DNA from: Actinomadura oligospora ATCC 43269
GTDB taxonomy: Bacteria > Actinomycetota > Actinomycetes > Streptosporangiales > Streptosporangiaceae
NCBI RefSeq assembly: GCF_000518265.1
Contig: NZ_JADG01000022.1
Span: forward strand, 62,001-126,000
DNA: 64,000 nt
Reading direction: 5' to 3'
Shown here: positions 57,296 through 64,000 of the stretch, piece by piece
Layout: each line of letters opens with the position of its first letter
How positions within the stretch are numbered: position 1 is the first letter of the stretch
The notes under the pieces: model-generated
Told to the model about the DNA's origin: nothing
Database searches by the model: none
Seen by the model: the letters and a program-made list of their open reading frames with translations, nothing else
Position numbers and translations under genes: made by a program

Positions 57296-59335
57296 TCAGC
57301 CGCAGTTGCCGTAGGGGGCGGTCGCTCCGTTCCCGCCGAACCGGACGCACGTCTTGGGCGCCTTCACGTAGACCGGGCCCGCGTACCACTGGAACGCGCC
57401 GGAGTCGGCGATCTGCCCGCTTCCCTGGGCCTGGATCCACACCGAGACGGGCGTCTTGGCGCCGACGCCGGTCGTCTTCATGGTGACGGCGCAGTTGTAG
57501 CCCGAGCTGCCGTAGAGCATGTAGGCCGTCCCGCCCGAAGCGGGGGCGGAGCGCTGCACGTTGTAGCCGCCGCCATGCCCACCGGAGTTGCAGACCTGCT
57601 GCGGGGTGTACCGGTTCGCCGGTTCCTTCGTGGGGGAGCTGCCCGGCTTCTTGCCGTCGCCGGGCTTCGGCGAGTCGTCCTTGGTGGGGGTGCCGGAGGA
57701 CGGTGAGCTGCTGGGCTTCTTGCTCGGCGACTTGGACTTCTTGCCGCCCACCTTGCCCGCGGCCTCGCCTGAGGGGTTGTTGCCGCTCGCTCCGTCACCC
57801 TGGGCGATGGGCTTGTCGCCCTTCCCCTTGTCGTCGGACCCCATCAGTGCCCATGCCGACACGCCCCCGATCACGACGAGCACGGCTGCGGCGGCGACCA
57901 GCGGGATGAGCAGCTTCCGCTGCTTGCCGTTGTTGGACGAGCCGGGGCCGCCGCCGTTCCATGCCACTGGCGGGGGACCGGGGTTCGTCTGGCCGTCCGT
58001 GCTGGACGGGCCAACCGGTCCGCCAGGGACGCCGGGGCCCGCAGCGTTCGGCCAGGGACCACCGGGGTGGGTGCCGCCGCCGGTGTTGGACATCGCGTTG
58101 GGCGCACCGGGCCCCGGTTGTCCGTTCCATGCGGCGGCGTTGGGCGGGGTGCCGGGGTTGGACGCGTCCGCCCAAGTGGAACCGCCTGTGTTGCCCGGGA
58201 GGCCGGGGTTCGAGGCGTCACCCCATGCGGCACCGCCCGCATTGGGGGAGCCGCCAGTGTTGCCCCACGGATTCGGCCCCGAATTGCCCTGCGCGAGTGG
58301 CGTGCCCGGGTTGGACGCGTTCATGGGGTCCGCCCCAGGCAGACCTGGCGCAGCGGGGAAGTTCGATGCGGACTGGAAGGGCGAGAGGCCGTTGGCGCCG
58401 CTGTTTTCCACAGGTTGGCCGGAAGGTGCGCCGGGCTGGCCGGACGCGACAGTCTGGTCTGCGGGGACGGACCATGAGGGGGCGGGCGGTGTGGAGACGG
58501 GGTTGGTTCCGGCGGCGGCTCCGACGAGGCGTTCCTGCGCCTCGCGGGCGCTGGGGCGGCGCGCGGGGTCCTTGTCCAGGCACGCGAGCACGATCGAGCG
58601 GAGGGGGTCGGGAAGGTCGCCGAGGTCGGGGTCGCCGGTCAGGATCCGGTGCATGACACCGGCCATCTCGTCGTTGCCGAAGGCGGGACGGCCGGTGGCG
58701 GCGAAGGCCATCGTCGTGCCCCAGGCGAACATGTCGGCGGCGGGGCCGACCGCGCCGCCGGTGAAGTGCTCCGGCGCCATGTACGCCGGGGTGCCGACGT
58801 TCTGCGTCTCGCCCGCCGCGCCGAGGGCGCGCGCGACGCCGAAGTCGATCACGCGCGGGCCGTCCGGGCCCATCATGACGTTGTGCGGCTTGAAGTCGCG
58901 GTGCACGATCCCGGCCTGGTGGATCGCCTGCAGCGCGGTCAGCGTGTTGACCGCCAGCCGCTCCAGGGCGCCCCCGGTGCGCGGCCCGTCCTCCAGGACG
59001 AGCCGCTGCAGCGACATTCCGGGCACGTACTCGCTGACGATGTACGGGCGGTCGCCCGCGACCTCCGCGTCGATCACCTGCGCGGTGCAGAAGCGGGCGA
59101 CGCGCTTGGCGACCTCGAGCTCCCGGACGAACCGGTTGCGCGCCGTCGCGTCCCCGGTGAGCCCGGTGTGCAGCAGCTTGATCGCGACGAGCTCGGTGTG
59201 GTCGCGCTTGCTCCGGCCCAGGAAGACCGAACCCTGGCCGCCCTCGCCGAGCCGGCCCAGCACGTCGTAGGCGCCGAGCTCGCCCGGGTCGCCTGGCCGT
59301 AGCGGGTGGGCGTCGGGCATCGTCCTGTCCGTCAC
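57296..59335 (-). CDS. transmembrane Ser/Thr protein kinase
   Basis: The 679-aa protein has a Hanks-type kinase domain (about 22-285): Gly loop LGEGGQGSVF (29-38), Lys53, catalytic HRDFKPHN (Asp147; Phe replaces the usual Leu), DFG (164-166) and activation-loop GTPAYMAPE. A disordered Gly/Pro/Asn linker (about 295-475) leads to one membrane helix (about 478-498), then a Ser/Lys/Pro stretch and a C-terminal extracytoplasmic domain of about 110 residues with four Cys (VCNSGGHGGGYNVQRSAPAS; CVRFGGNG). It lacks PASTA repeats, so it is not a PknB orthologue. GGGAGAG lies 4 nt before the GTG at 59335. It neighbours a kinase-like relic and type VII genes. Confidence 0.92.
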   Translation of the reverse strand: MTDRTMPDAHPLRPGDPGELGAYDVLGRLGEGGQGSVFLGRSKRDHTELVAIKLLHTGLTGDATARNRFVRELEVAKRVARFCTAQVIDAEVAGDRPYIVSEYVPGMSLQRLVLEDGPRTGGALERLAVNTLTALQAIHQAGIVHRDFKPHNVMMGPDGPRVIDFGVARALGAAGETQNVGTPAYMAPEHFTGGAVGPAADMFAWGTTMAFAATGRPAFGNDEMAGVMHRILTGDPDLGDLPDPLRSIVLACLDKDPARRPSAREAQERLVGAAAGTNPVSTPPAPSWSVPADQTVASGQPGAPSGQPVENSGANGLSPFQSASNFPAAPGLPGADPMNASNPGTPLAQGNSGPNPWGNTGGSPNAGGAAWGDASNPGLPGNTGGSTWADASNPGTPPNAAAWNGQPGPGAPNAMSNTGGGTHPGGPWPNAAGPGVPGGPVGPSSTDGQTNPGPPPVAWNGGGPGSSNNGKQRKLLIPLVAAAAVLVVIGGVSAWALMGSDDKGKGDKPIAQGDGASGNNPSGEAAGKVGGKKSKSPSKKPSSSPSSGTPTKDDSPKPGDGKKPGSSPTKEPANRYTPQQVCNSGGHGGGYNVQRSAPASGGTAYMLYGSSGYNCAVTMKTTGVGAKTPVSVWIQAQGSGQIADSGAFQWYAGPVYVKAPKTCVRFGGNGATAPYGNCG

Positions 59336-59416
59336 TCGGCTCTCCCCCGTCGCAGACGTTCCCTGCGGTCGTTCCAGCGGTGTGGTCAGAAAATCCTAGT
59401 TTGTCCCACATAGAGG

Positions 59417-59452
59417 CGTGGCCCTCACGCGAAATCTCGCGTGAGGGCCACG
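59417..59452 (-). terminator. 15-bp perfect-stem terminator after the 60-codon gene
   Basis: The arms 59417-59431 and 59438-59452 pair perfectly over 15 bp with a 6-nt loop, 17 nt past the stop of the small gene on the minus strand and about 80 nt upstream of the kinase start. Confidence 0.9.
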
Positions 59453-59469
59453 GTCGGACCTGCGGTTTC

Positions 59470-59652
59470 TCAGACGTTCTCAGGTGCCCTGCGGCGCGCG
59501 GGCCGGTGTCCGGCACGCCCGGCCGAGGCGCCTGGCGGCGCCTCCGGGGCGTGCGGTCGTTCCAGCCTCGCCGCCACGGCGAGTGCCCGAAGTGAGCGGG
59601 TCCGCACGGTCTTGTTCTCGTCGTTGCGAGCCTTGGGAATGCTGCTCTGCAC
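59470..59652 (-). CDS. unannotated 60-codon basic protein
   Basis: The GTG start at 59652 has AAGGAG 6-7 nt upstream, an excellent ribosome site, and the frame is closed by a stop 17 nt before a 15-bp perfect terminator. The product is Arg/Ala/Pro-rich and basic (SSIPKARNDENKTVRTRSLR near the start; ends RRRAPENV), with no cysteine, signal peptide or membrane helix. It looks like a complete small transcription unit. It could be a small nucleic-acid-binding protein or a RiPP-type precursor; nothing adjacent looks like a RiPP enzyme. I do not recognise it. Confidence 0.62.
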   Translation of the reverse strand: MQSSIPKARNDENKTVRTRSLRALAVAARLERPHAPEAPPGASAGRAGHRPARRRAPENV

Positions 59653-59693
59653 GGTGATCTCCTTCAGATCGAAGAGGGGTCACCCGCCGTGCG

Positions 59694-59728
59694 GGATCTT
59701 GTACGCGATAGTTGCAACCGCAAGATCC
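59694..59728. promoter_or_regulatory. inverted repeat upstream of the 60-codon gene
   Basis: GGATCTTG (59694-59701) and CAAGATCC (59721-59728) are perfect arms around a 19-nt centre that contains GTTGCAAC (59711-59718). TTGCGG on the minus strand (59718-59723) is a possible -35. It is either an operator or a structured leader. Confidence 0.5.
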
Positions 59729-59932
59729 TTCCCGGTATTCCTGCCGAGCGGCCGCTTCGTCAAAAAACTTTCGCACTGCTAACCAGCTAGCCTGATCATG
59801 CCTGTTCAGGGCGTTCGCCACCGGTTGTGGTCTTTTGGCCGGATCCGGCTGAACGCTGCGCCCTGACCGGATCGGCCTGAACGCGATCGCCCGTCCGGCC
59901 GTCCAACCCGGGAGACCGGACGAAGGAGGGCC

Positions 59933-61063
59933 GTGGAGCCGAACCCGGAACCGTTGCAGCTCGCCGACCCCCGGCTGATCGGCGGCTTCACCCTGCTCGG
60001 CCGCCTCGGCTCCCACGGGGCGGGCACGATCTTCCTCGGCGAGGACCACCGAAGGACCAAGGTCGTCGTCGGCGTCCTGTACCCGACCGCCGCAGCGGAC
60101 CCGGGCGTCCGCGCACGCCTGGCGTCCGCCGTCGGCGGGCTCTCCGAGGACCGTGAGGTCGCGGGCTCCTCCACGACCGTCCCGCCGATCTGGGTGGCGC
60201 TCCCGTCCGGCGGTGGCGCGGTGCAGGACGTCCTGGGGCTGCTGGACACGGTCGCGCTGTCCGCCGAGGAACCGACCCCCGCGAACGTGCCCGGCTTCGC
60301 CCCGCACTGGTCGACCGAGCCGCACGACCCGCTGCCGGTCCACGCCCCGCCGCCCAGCGGCCCGCGCGGCATCCCCGTGCTCATCCCGGTCGCGGCCTTC
60401 GCGGCCCTCATCTGCATCGTGATCGCCGCGGTGGTCGTCCTGCTCGTCGGCGACGATTCCGGCAGGACGACGACGGCCCCCTCACCCGCCCCTTCCCTCC
60501 CGGCTCCGGGGAGCGGAAGCGTCAGCCCGTCCCCGCCGGACACGCCGAAACTTCCCAGCGACGACAGGGCCCACGTGGTGGGGCCGACGTTCGGCGGCGG
60601 CGACAAGCTCCACCTCATGAAGCTGAACGGCCTCCCGTTCGACTTCAACGTCCCGGACGAGTGGGGCTGCATGCGCAGCGACAAGGCCCCGTTCTCCAAC
60701 CGCTGGATCTGCCTCCACGAGGGCAAGGGCTTCCCGCCGACCGGCGGCACCAGCGCGGGCGGCCTCGTCGCCCTCCAGCCCTGCCCGTCCGGCTGCGGAC
60801 CCGCCCAGCGCGAGACCGCCCGCAACGCCATGGTCATCAGCGCCAAGGACTGGCGTCCCACCGACCCCACCACGCAGTACGCCGAGGAGACCGGCGCCAA
60901 CAGCAAGAACGAGCGCGTCGTCCGCGTGGCCATGAGCCACGTCTTCGCCTCCCGCCAGGGCGGCCCGGTCGACACCGCCGTCGCCGTCCAGCTCACCGGC
61001 CCCCCGGACGAGAAGGACGACATGCAGAAGATCATCAACGAGATCCGCCACCACACCCCCTGA
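59933..61063 (+). CDS. membrane protein with degenerate kinase-like N-terminus
   Basis: The 376-aa protein starts ADPRLIGGFTLLGRLGSHGAG-like (residues 11-31; TIFLGED at 32-38), which mimics a kinase Gly loop and beta strands, followed by VVVGVLYP in place of the ATP-binding Lys strand. No HRD or DFG motif follows: the kinase core is absent. A Pro-rich linker leads to one membrane helix (about 146-170) and a C-terminal extracytoplasmic domain (about 205-376) with Cys in EWGCMRSD, RWICLHEG and QPCPSGCGP. GGAGG precedes the GTG at 59933. It may be a relic or a ligand-binding partner of the neighbouring kinase. Confidence 0.75.
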   Translation: MEPNPEPLQLADPRLIGGFTLLGRLGSHGAGTIFLGEDHRRTKVVVGVLYPTAAADPGVRARLASAVGGLSEDREVAGSSTTVPPIWVALPSGGGAVQDVLGLLDTVALSAEEPTPANVPGFAPHWSTEPHDPLPVHAPPPSGPRGIPVLIPVAAFAALICIVIAAVVVLLVGDDSGRTTTAPSPAPSLPAPGSGSVSPSPPDTPKLPSDDRAHVVGPTFGGGDKLHLMKLNGLPFDFNVPDEWGCMRSDKAPFSNRWICLHEGKGFPPTGGTSAGGLVALQPCPSGCGPAQRETARNAMVISAKDWRPTDPTTQYAEETGANSKNERVVRVAMSHVFASRQGGPVDTAVAVQLTGPPDEKDDMQKIINEIRHHTP

Positions 61064-61202
61064 ACCGTCGGCCCCCGCCCGCCGGGCGCCGTCCTCCTCT
61101 TGACCGGGGAAGGCCACACCGTCTGACCACCGGAAGATGGCCACGGGGTGGGAGATCGACTACTTTCGTCCGCCGGGTCTCACTTCGTGGGAGGAACGCG
61201 CT

Positions 61203-62624
61203 ATGCGTGCACCGGGCTTCGTCGCGGCGGGCGGCTGCCTGGCCCTCGCCACCGTTCTCGCCTCACCTGCCTGGGCGGCCCCGGCGGGGCGCGACGCGCC
61301 TCAGGTCGCGCCCACGAAACACAGCCCGAGGCCCAAGCCGTCCGGCGGTTCCAAGCCGCCGTCAGCCAAGCCCTCCCCGACCGGGCGGCCCACGGGGAAG
61401 CCGCCCCAGGCGGAGTCTCCGACCGCCGACTGCAATCCCCAACGCGGCTACCGCGGTTCGATTCCGGCCTCGTGGGCGCAGGAGCGCCTGGCGTTCGAGC
61501 GGGTGTGGCCGCTGACGCGCGGCGGCGGGGTGACGGTCGCGGTGGTCGACAGCGGAGCGGACGTCCACCACCCCATGCTGGACGGACGGGTCGCGTCGCC
61601 CGACTTCGTCGACCTCACCGGGACGGGACGCCGGGACTGCGACGGTCACGGCACCGGCGTCGCCGCCCTCATCGCGGGACGCGACATGGCGGGACACCGC
61701 GTCCCGCTGAGCGGGGTGGCGCCGGACGCCCACCTCGTGATCGTCAAGCAGCAGAACGCCGACCAGGACGACCAGGGCGGCGACCGCCTGCCGAGGTCGA
61801 TCCGCGCCGCCGTCGACGCCGGGGCCCGGGTCGTCAACGTCTCGGTCCGCGTCGCGGACACCCCCGAACTCCGGCAAGCCGTTCAGTACGCCCTCGCACA
61901 CGACGCCGTTGTCGTCGCCGCCGCCGGGAACACCAAGAAGAAGAACGGCGACGACGGACCCGCCTACCCGGCGAGCTATCCGGGTGTGCTCTCGGTCGCG
62001 GCCCTCGGCCGGGACGGCTCGCGCGACGAGAACTCCAACCTCGGCTCGCGCGTCGACGTCGCCGCCCCCGGAAAGGACGTGTACACGGCGTGGACCGGTG
62101 ACGGCTACAACCTCCAGGCGGGCGGCACCAGCTTCTCGGCGGCCTTCGTCTCCGGCGTCGTGACGCTCGTCCGCGCCCGGCACCCCGCGCTCACCCCTCA
62201 GCAGGTGATCCACCGCGTCGTCGCGACCGCGGACGGCAACGTCGGGACCGCCACGGGACGAGGCATGGTCGATCCGCTCCAGGCCGTCACGGCCGTGCTC
62301 CCGGAGGAGACCTCGGGCGGGCCCGCGGCGAAGCCGCCCGTACCGGCGCGGTTCGCGCCCCCGGCCGAGTCCGACGGACATGTCCGGACGATCGCCGTCG
62401 CGGTGACCGGCGGGACGCTGGGAGCCGCGGCCCTCGCCGCGCTCGCGGGTGTCGTCGTCCCGATGGGCCGCCGCCGGGGCTGGCGCCCCGGATGGGTCGG
62501 CCTCCCGCTCCGCCCAGAGCAGGAAGAACCCCAGGACGTCGGCCCCGATGGCGGCGTGATCGGCTCCAGGGACCGAGACGGGGCCCTGGGCGGAGGCGAG
62601 TGCTCCGGGCGACGCGTCCCCTGA
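61203..62624 (+). CDS. mycP: mycosin-type subtilisin-like serine protease (MycP)
   Basis: The 473-aa protein has a signal peptide (about 1-26), a Pro/Lys-rich linker (to about 72), an S8 protease domain (about 88-385) with Asp116 (VAVVDSGAD), His149 (CDGHGTGVAALI) and Ser310 (GGTSFSAAFVSG), and a C-terminal membrane helix (about 398-422) with a basic tail. This is the MycP layout of type VII secretion systems. GGAGG lies 6 nt before the ATG at 61203. It is convergent with an EccC gene, so the locus is a type VII system running off the right edge. Confidence 0.92.
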   Translation: MRAPGFVAAGGCLALATVLASPAWAAPAGRDAPQVAPTKHSPRPKPSGGSKPPSAKPSPTGRPTGKPPQAESPTADCNPQRGYRGSIPASWAQERLAFERVWPLTRGGGVTVAVVDSGADVHHPMLDGRVASPDFVDLTGTGRRDCDGHGTGVAALIAGRDMAGHRVPLSGVAPDAHLVIVKQQNADQDDQGGDRLPRSIRAAVDAGARVVNVSVRVADTPELRQAVQYALAHDAVVVAAAGNTKKKNGDDGPAYPASYPGVLSVAALGRDGSRDENSNLGSRVDVAAPGKDVYTAWTGDGYNLQAGGTSFSAAFVSGVVTLVRARHPALTPQQVIHRVVATADGNVGTATGRGMVDPLQAVTAVLPEETSGGPAAKPPVPARFAPPAESDGHVRTIAVAVTGGTLGAAALAALAGVVVPMGRRRGWRPGWVGLPLRPEQEEPQDVGPDGGVIGSRDRDGALGGGECSGRRVP

Positions 62625-62661
62625 GCCGACCCCGCTCCACCTCGTGCGGTCCACCGCGCTT

Positions 62662-62688
62662 GGGCCGCCCACCGACGGCGGGTGGCCC
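62662..62688. terminator. hairpin between convergent mycP and eccC
   Basis: A 12-position stem with one wobble and one mismatch (62662-62673 with 62677-62688) has a 3-nt loop. It is placed between two convergent stops. Confidence 0.55.
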
Positions 62689-62726
62689 ACCGCCCGGGCG
62701 GCTTACCGGGCTCGGGACGGCCGTGG

Positions 62727-64000
62727 TCAGAGGAGCGCCGTCTGGATCAGCCGCGCCCCGCGCCGGCGATCGGTGAGCGTTCCCCGCCCGACCGGGAGCG
62801 GGACGGGACGGACCTCGCCGAACAGCGGTCCCTCCTCCTTGCTGCCGGACATGATCAGCGCGGGCGTCGTCATGTCCTTGAGCTGCTGGATCACCGGGTC
62901 GTACAGGGCTCGCCCGACCCCTCCCACGGCTCGGGACAGGACGAGGTGGAGGCCGATGTCGCGGGCCTGCGGGAGCAACTCCACGAGCGGGAGGAGCGGA
63001 TTGCTCGCCGTGGCGACCAGCTCGTAGTCCTCGACGAAGAGGAAGACGTCGCTGCCGCTCCACCACGAGCGCGCCCGCAGCCGCTCGGCGGTCAGGTCGG
63101 CGGGCGGCAGCCGGTCGTTGAGCACCTCCACGAGGTCCAGCACCAGCTCGGTGGCCGCCGACGAGGACGCCGCGTACCCGACGCGCTGGTCGGTGTCGAC
63201 GGTGTCGAGCAGGGTCCGGCGGTAGTCGACGAAGATCAGCTTCGCCTCGTCCGGGGCGTGCCGCTCCGCGAGGCCGCCGGCGATCCGCCGCAGCAGGTTC
63301 GTCTTACCGCTCTCGGCATCGCCGACCACGACGAAGTGCGGGTCGGACTGGAAGTTCAGCTCGACCGGGGCGAGCGCGTTCTCGTCGATGCCGATCGGCA
63401 CCCGCCAGGGCTCGCGTGGCGCGGAGTCCAGTTCGGCGACCGGCAGGGTGTCCGGGAGCAGCCGGACGGCGGGCGCGACCGGCCCCCGCCACGCCTCGCG
63501 CACCGCGCTCACCATCGCCGTGACGCCCTCCGCGAGGTCGTCGGCGGAGCCGTGGCCGTCCAGGCGCGGAAGCGCGGCGAGGAAGTGGAGGCCGTCGCGG
63601 GTCAGCCCGCGTCCCGGACGTCCGGCCGGGACGTTCTCGGCGAGCCGGCGGTCGATCTCCGACTCGTAGGGGTCGCCGAGCCGCAGCTCCAGCCGGGTGC
63701 CGAACACGTCCCGGATCGCCATCCGGAACTCCGACCACTTGCCCGCCGTCGCGACGACGTGGACGCCGTAGCCGAGGCCGCGCGCCGCGAGGTCGGTGAC
63801 GACCTCCTCGAGCCGCTCGTACTCCTGGCGGAGCGTCATCCAGTTGTCGACGACCAGGAACACGTCGCCGAAGCCGTCCCCCTCGATCCGGCCGGACGCC
63901 CGCATGCGCCGGTAGGCGGCGATCGAGTCGATGCCGCGTTCGGTGAACATCCGCTCGCGATGCTCCAGAAGGGTCGACACCTCGGCCACCGTCCGGCGGA
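62727..64000 (-). CDS. eccC: type VII secretion FtsK/SpoIIIE ATPase EccC (C-terminal part; 5' end beyond window)
   Basis: The frame is open to position 64000 (...RRTVAEVSTLLEHRERMF...), so only the last 424 residues are seen. They include the end of one FtsK domain (about residues 1-125 of the visible part; SGRIEGDGFGDVFLVVDNWM, TRLELRLGDPYESEIDRRLA) and a second domain with Walker A GDAESGKTNLLRRI, Walker-B-like DVFLFVEDYEL and LIFVDYRRTLL. This matches EccC domains D2 and D3 that drive substrate export in ESX/type VII systems. With mycP it defines a type VII locus. An internal GTG at 63989 is not the real start. Confidence 0.9.
   Translation of the reverse strand, partial: RRTVAEVSTLLEHRERMFTERGIDSIAAYRRMRASGRIEGDGFGDVFLVVDNWMTLRQEYERLEEVVTDLAARGLGYGVHVVATAGKWSEFRMAIRDVFGTRLELRLGDPYESEIDRRLAENVPAGRPGRGLTRDGLHFLAALPRLDGHGSADDLAEGVTAMVSAVREAWRGPVAPAVRLLPDTLPVAELDSAPREPWRVPIGIDENALAPVELNFQSDPHFVVVGDAESGKTNLLRRIAGGLAERHAPDEAKLIFVDYRRTLLDTVDTDQRVGYAASSSAATELVLDLVEVLNDRLPPADLTAERLRARSWWSGSDVFLFVEDYELVATASNPLLPLVELLPQARDIGLHLVLSRAVGGVGRALYDPVIQQLKDMTTPALIMSGSKEEGPLFGEVRPVPLPVGRGTLTDRRRGARLIQTALL

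Overview
The window is about 72% GC by eye and is packed with GTG and TTG starts and 4-bp ATGA/GTGA stop-start overlaps. It has the gene families of a mycelial actinomycete: HTH/DUF5753 plus DUF397 pairs, BldG-like and RsbW-like regulators, a GAF-ANTAR protein, a PAS-GAF-SpoIIE phosphatase, a Spo0M-like protein, a subtilisin-inhibitor-like protein, a SigR-type sigma factor, a mycosin and an EccC ATPase. I infer a Streptosporangiales member, probably near Actinomadura; this is an inference from gene content, not a measured placement. I saw no rRNA, tRNA, CRISPR array, transposase or phage gene, so this looks like ordinary chromosome.

Layout. 1-6007 (minus): start of a CtpE-like P-type ATPase, a plsX with a disordered tail, then a coupled operon of a DUF998 membrane protein, an alpha/beta hydrolase, a lipoprotein and a related membrane-anchored protein. 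6431-7747: a KamA-family radical SAM protein ending at three stacked hairpins. 7926-10185: MFS exporter with a divergent winged-helix regulator. 10195-13438: ABC ATPase, permease, response regulator and histidine kinase in one operon; the response regulator appears to start at CTG. 13555-16681: small membrane protein, hydrolase, paired SMR efflux subunits with a divergent MarR regulator, and a PEBP protein with a leader hairpin next to its ribosome binding site. 16837-18610: a Wzt/Wzm-like polysaccharide exporter. 18824-22845: PAP2-lipid kinase fusion, coupled P450 and cupin genes, a pentanucleotide repeat and a sulfotransferase. 23143-25359: VanW protein and a lipoprotein serine hydrolase.

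25356-30517 is a six-gene coupled operon: sugar-nucleotide epimerase, three glycosyltransferases and two proteins I do not recognise. Next come an ABC-F ATPase (30576-32219), two small genes, and a head-to-head pair of prolyl-tRNA synthetases of different evolutionary types, both apparently translated from leaderless mRNA. 36415-41739 is regulatory: SpoIIE phosphatase, GAF-ANTAR, CBS pair, SSI-like inhibitor and a SigR-like sigma factor without an adjacent anti-sigma gene. 42315-44735 is a DrrAB-type exporter behind a DUF4097 gene whose promoter carries two inverted repeats, one over the -10 and one over the -35.

45097-51436 holds proteins with long low-complexity regions, including a Spo0M-like protein with a Gly/Pro/Met tail. 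51538-54152 encodes an M16 peptidase pair, one active and one lacking the zinc site. 54362-56984 combines STAS, RsbW-like ATPase, HTH and DUF397 genes around an 18-bp perfect palindrome. 57296-64000 has a Ser/Thr kinase, an unannotated 60-codon gene between a strong SD and a perfect terminator, a membrane protein that keeps only a kinase-like N-terminus, a mycosin and the end of a type VII EccC gene.

The strongest candidates for something new are the dual prolyl-tRNA synthetase locus, the epimerase/glycosyltransferase operon with its two unknown proteins, the kinase-to-EccC region with its kinase relic, and the 60-codon gene.
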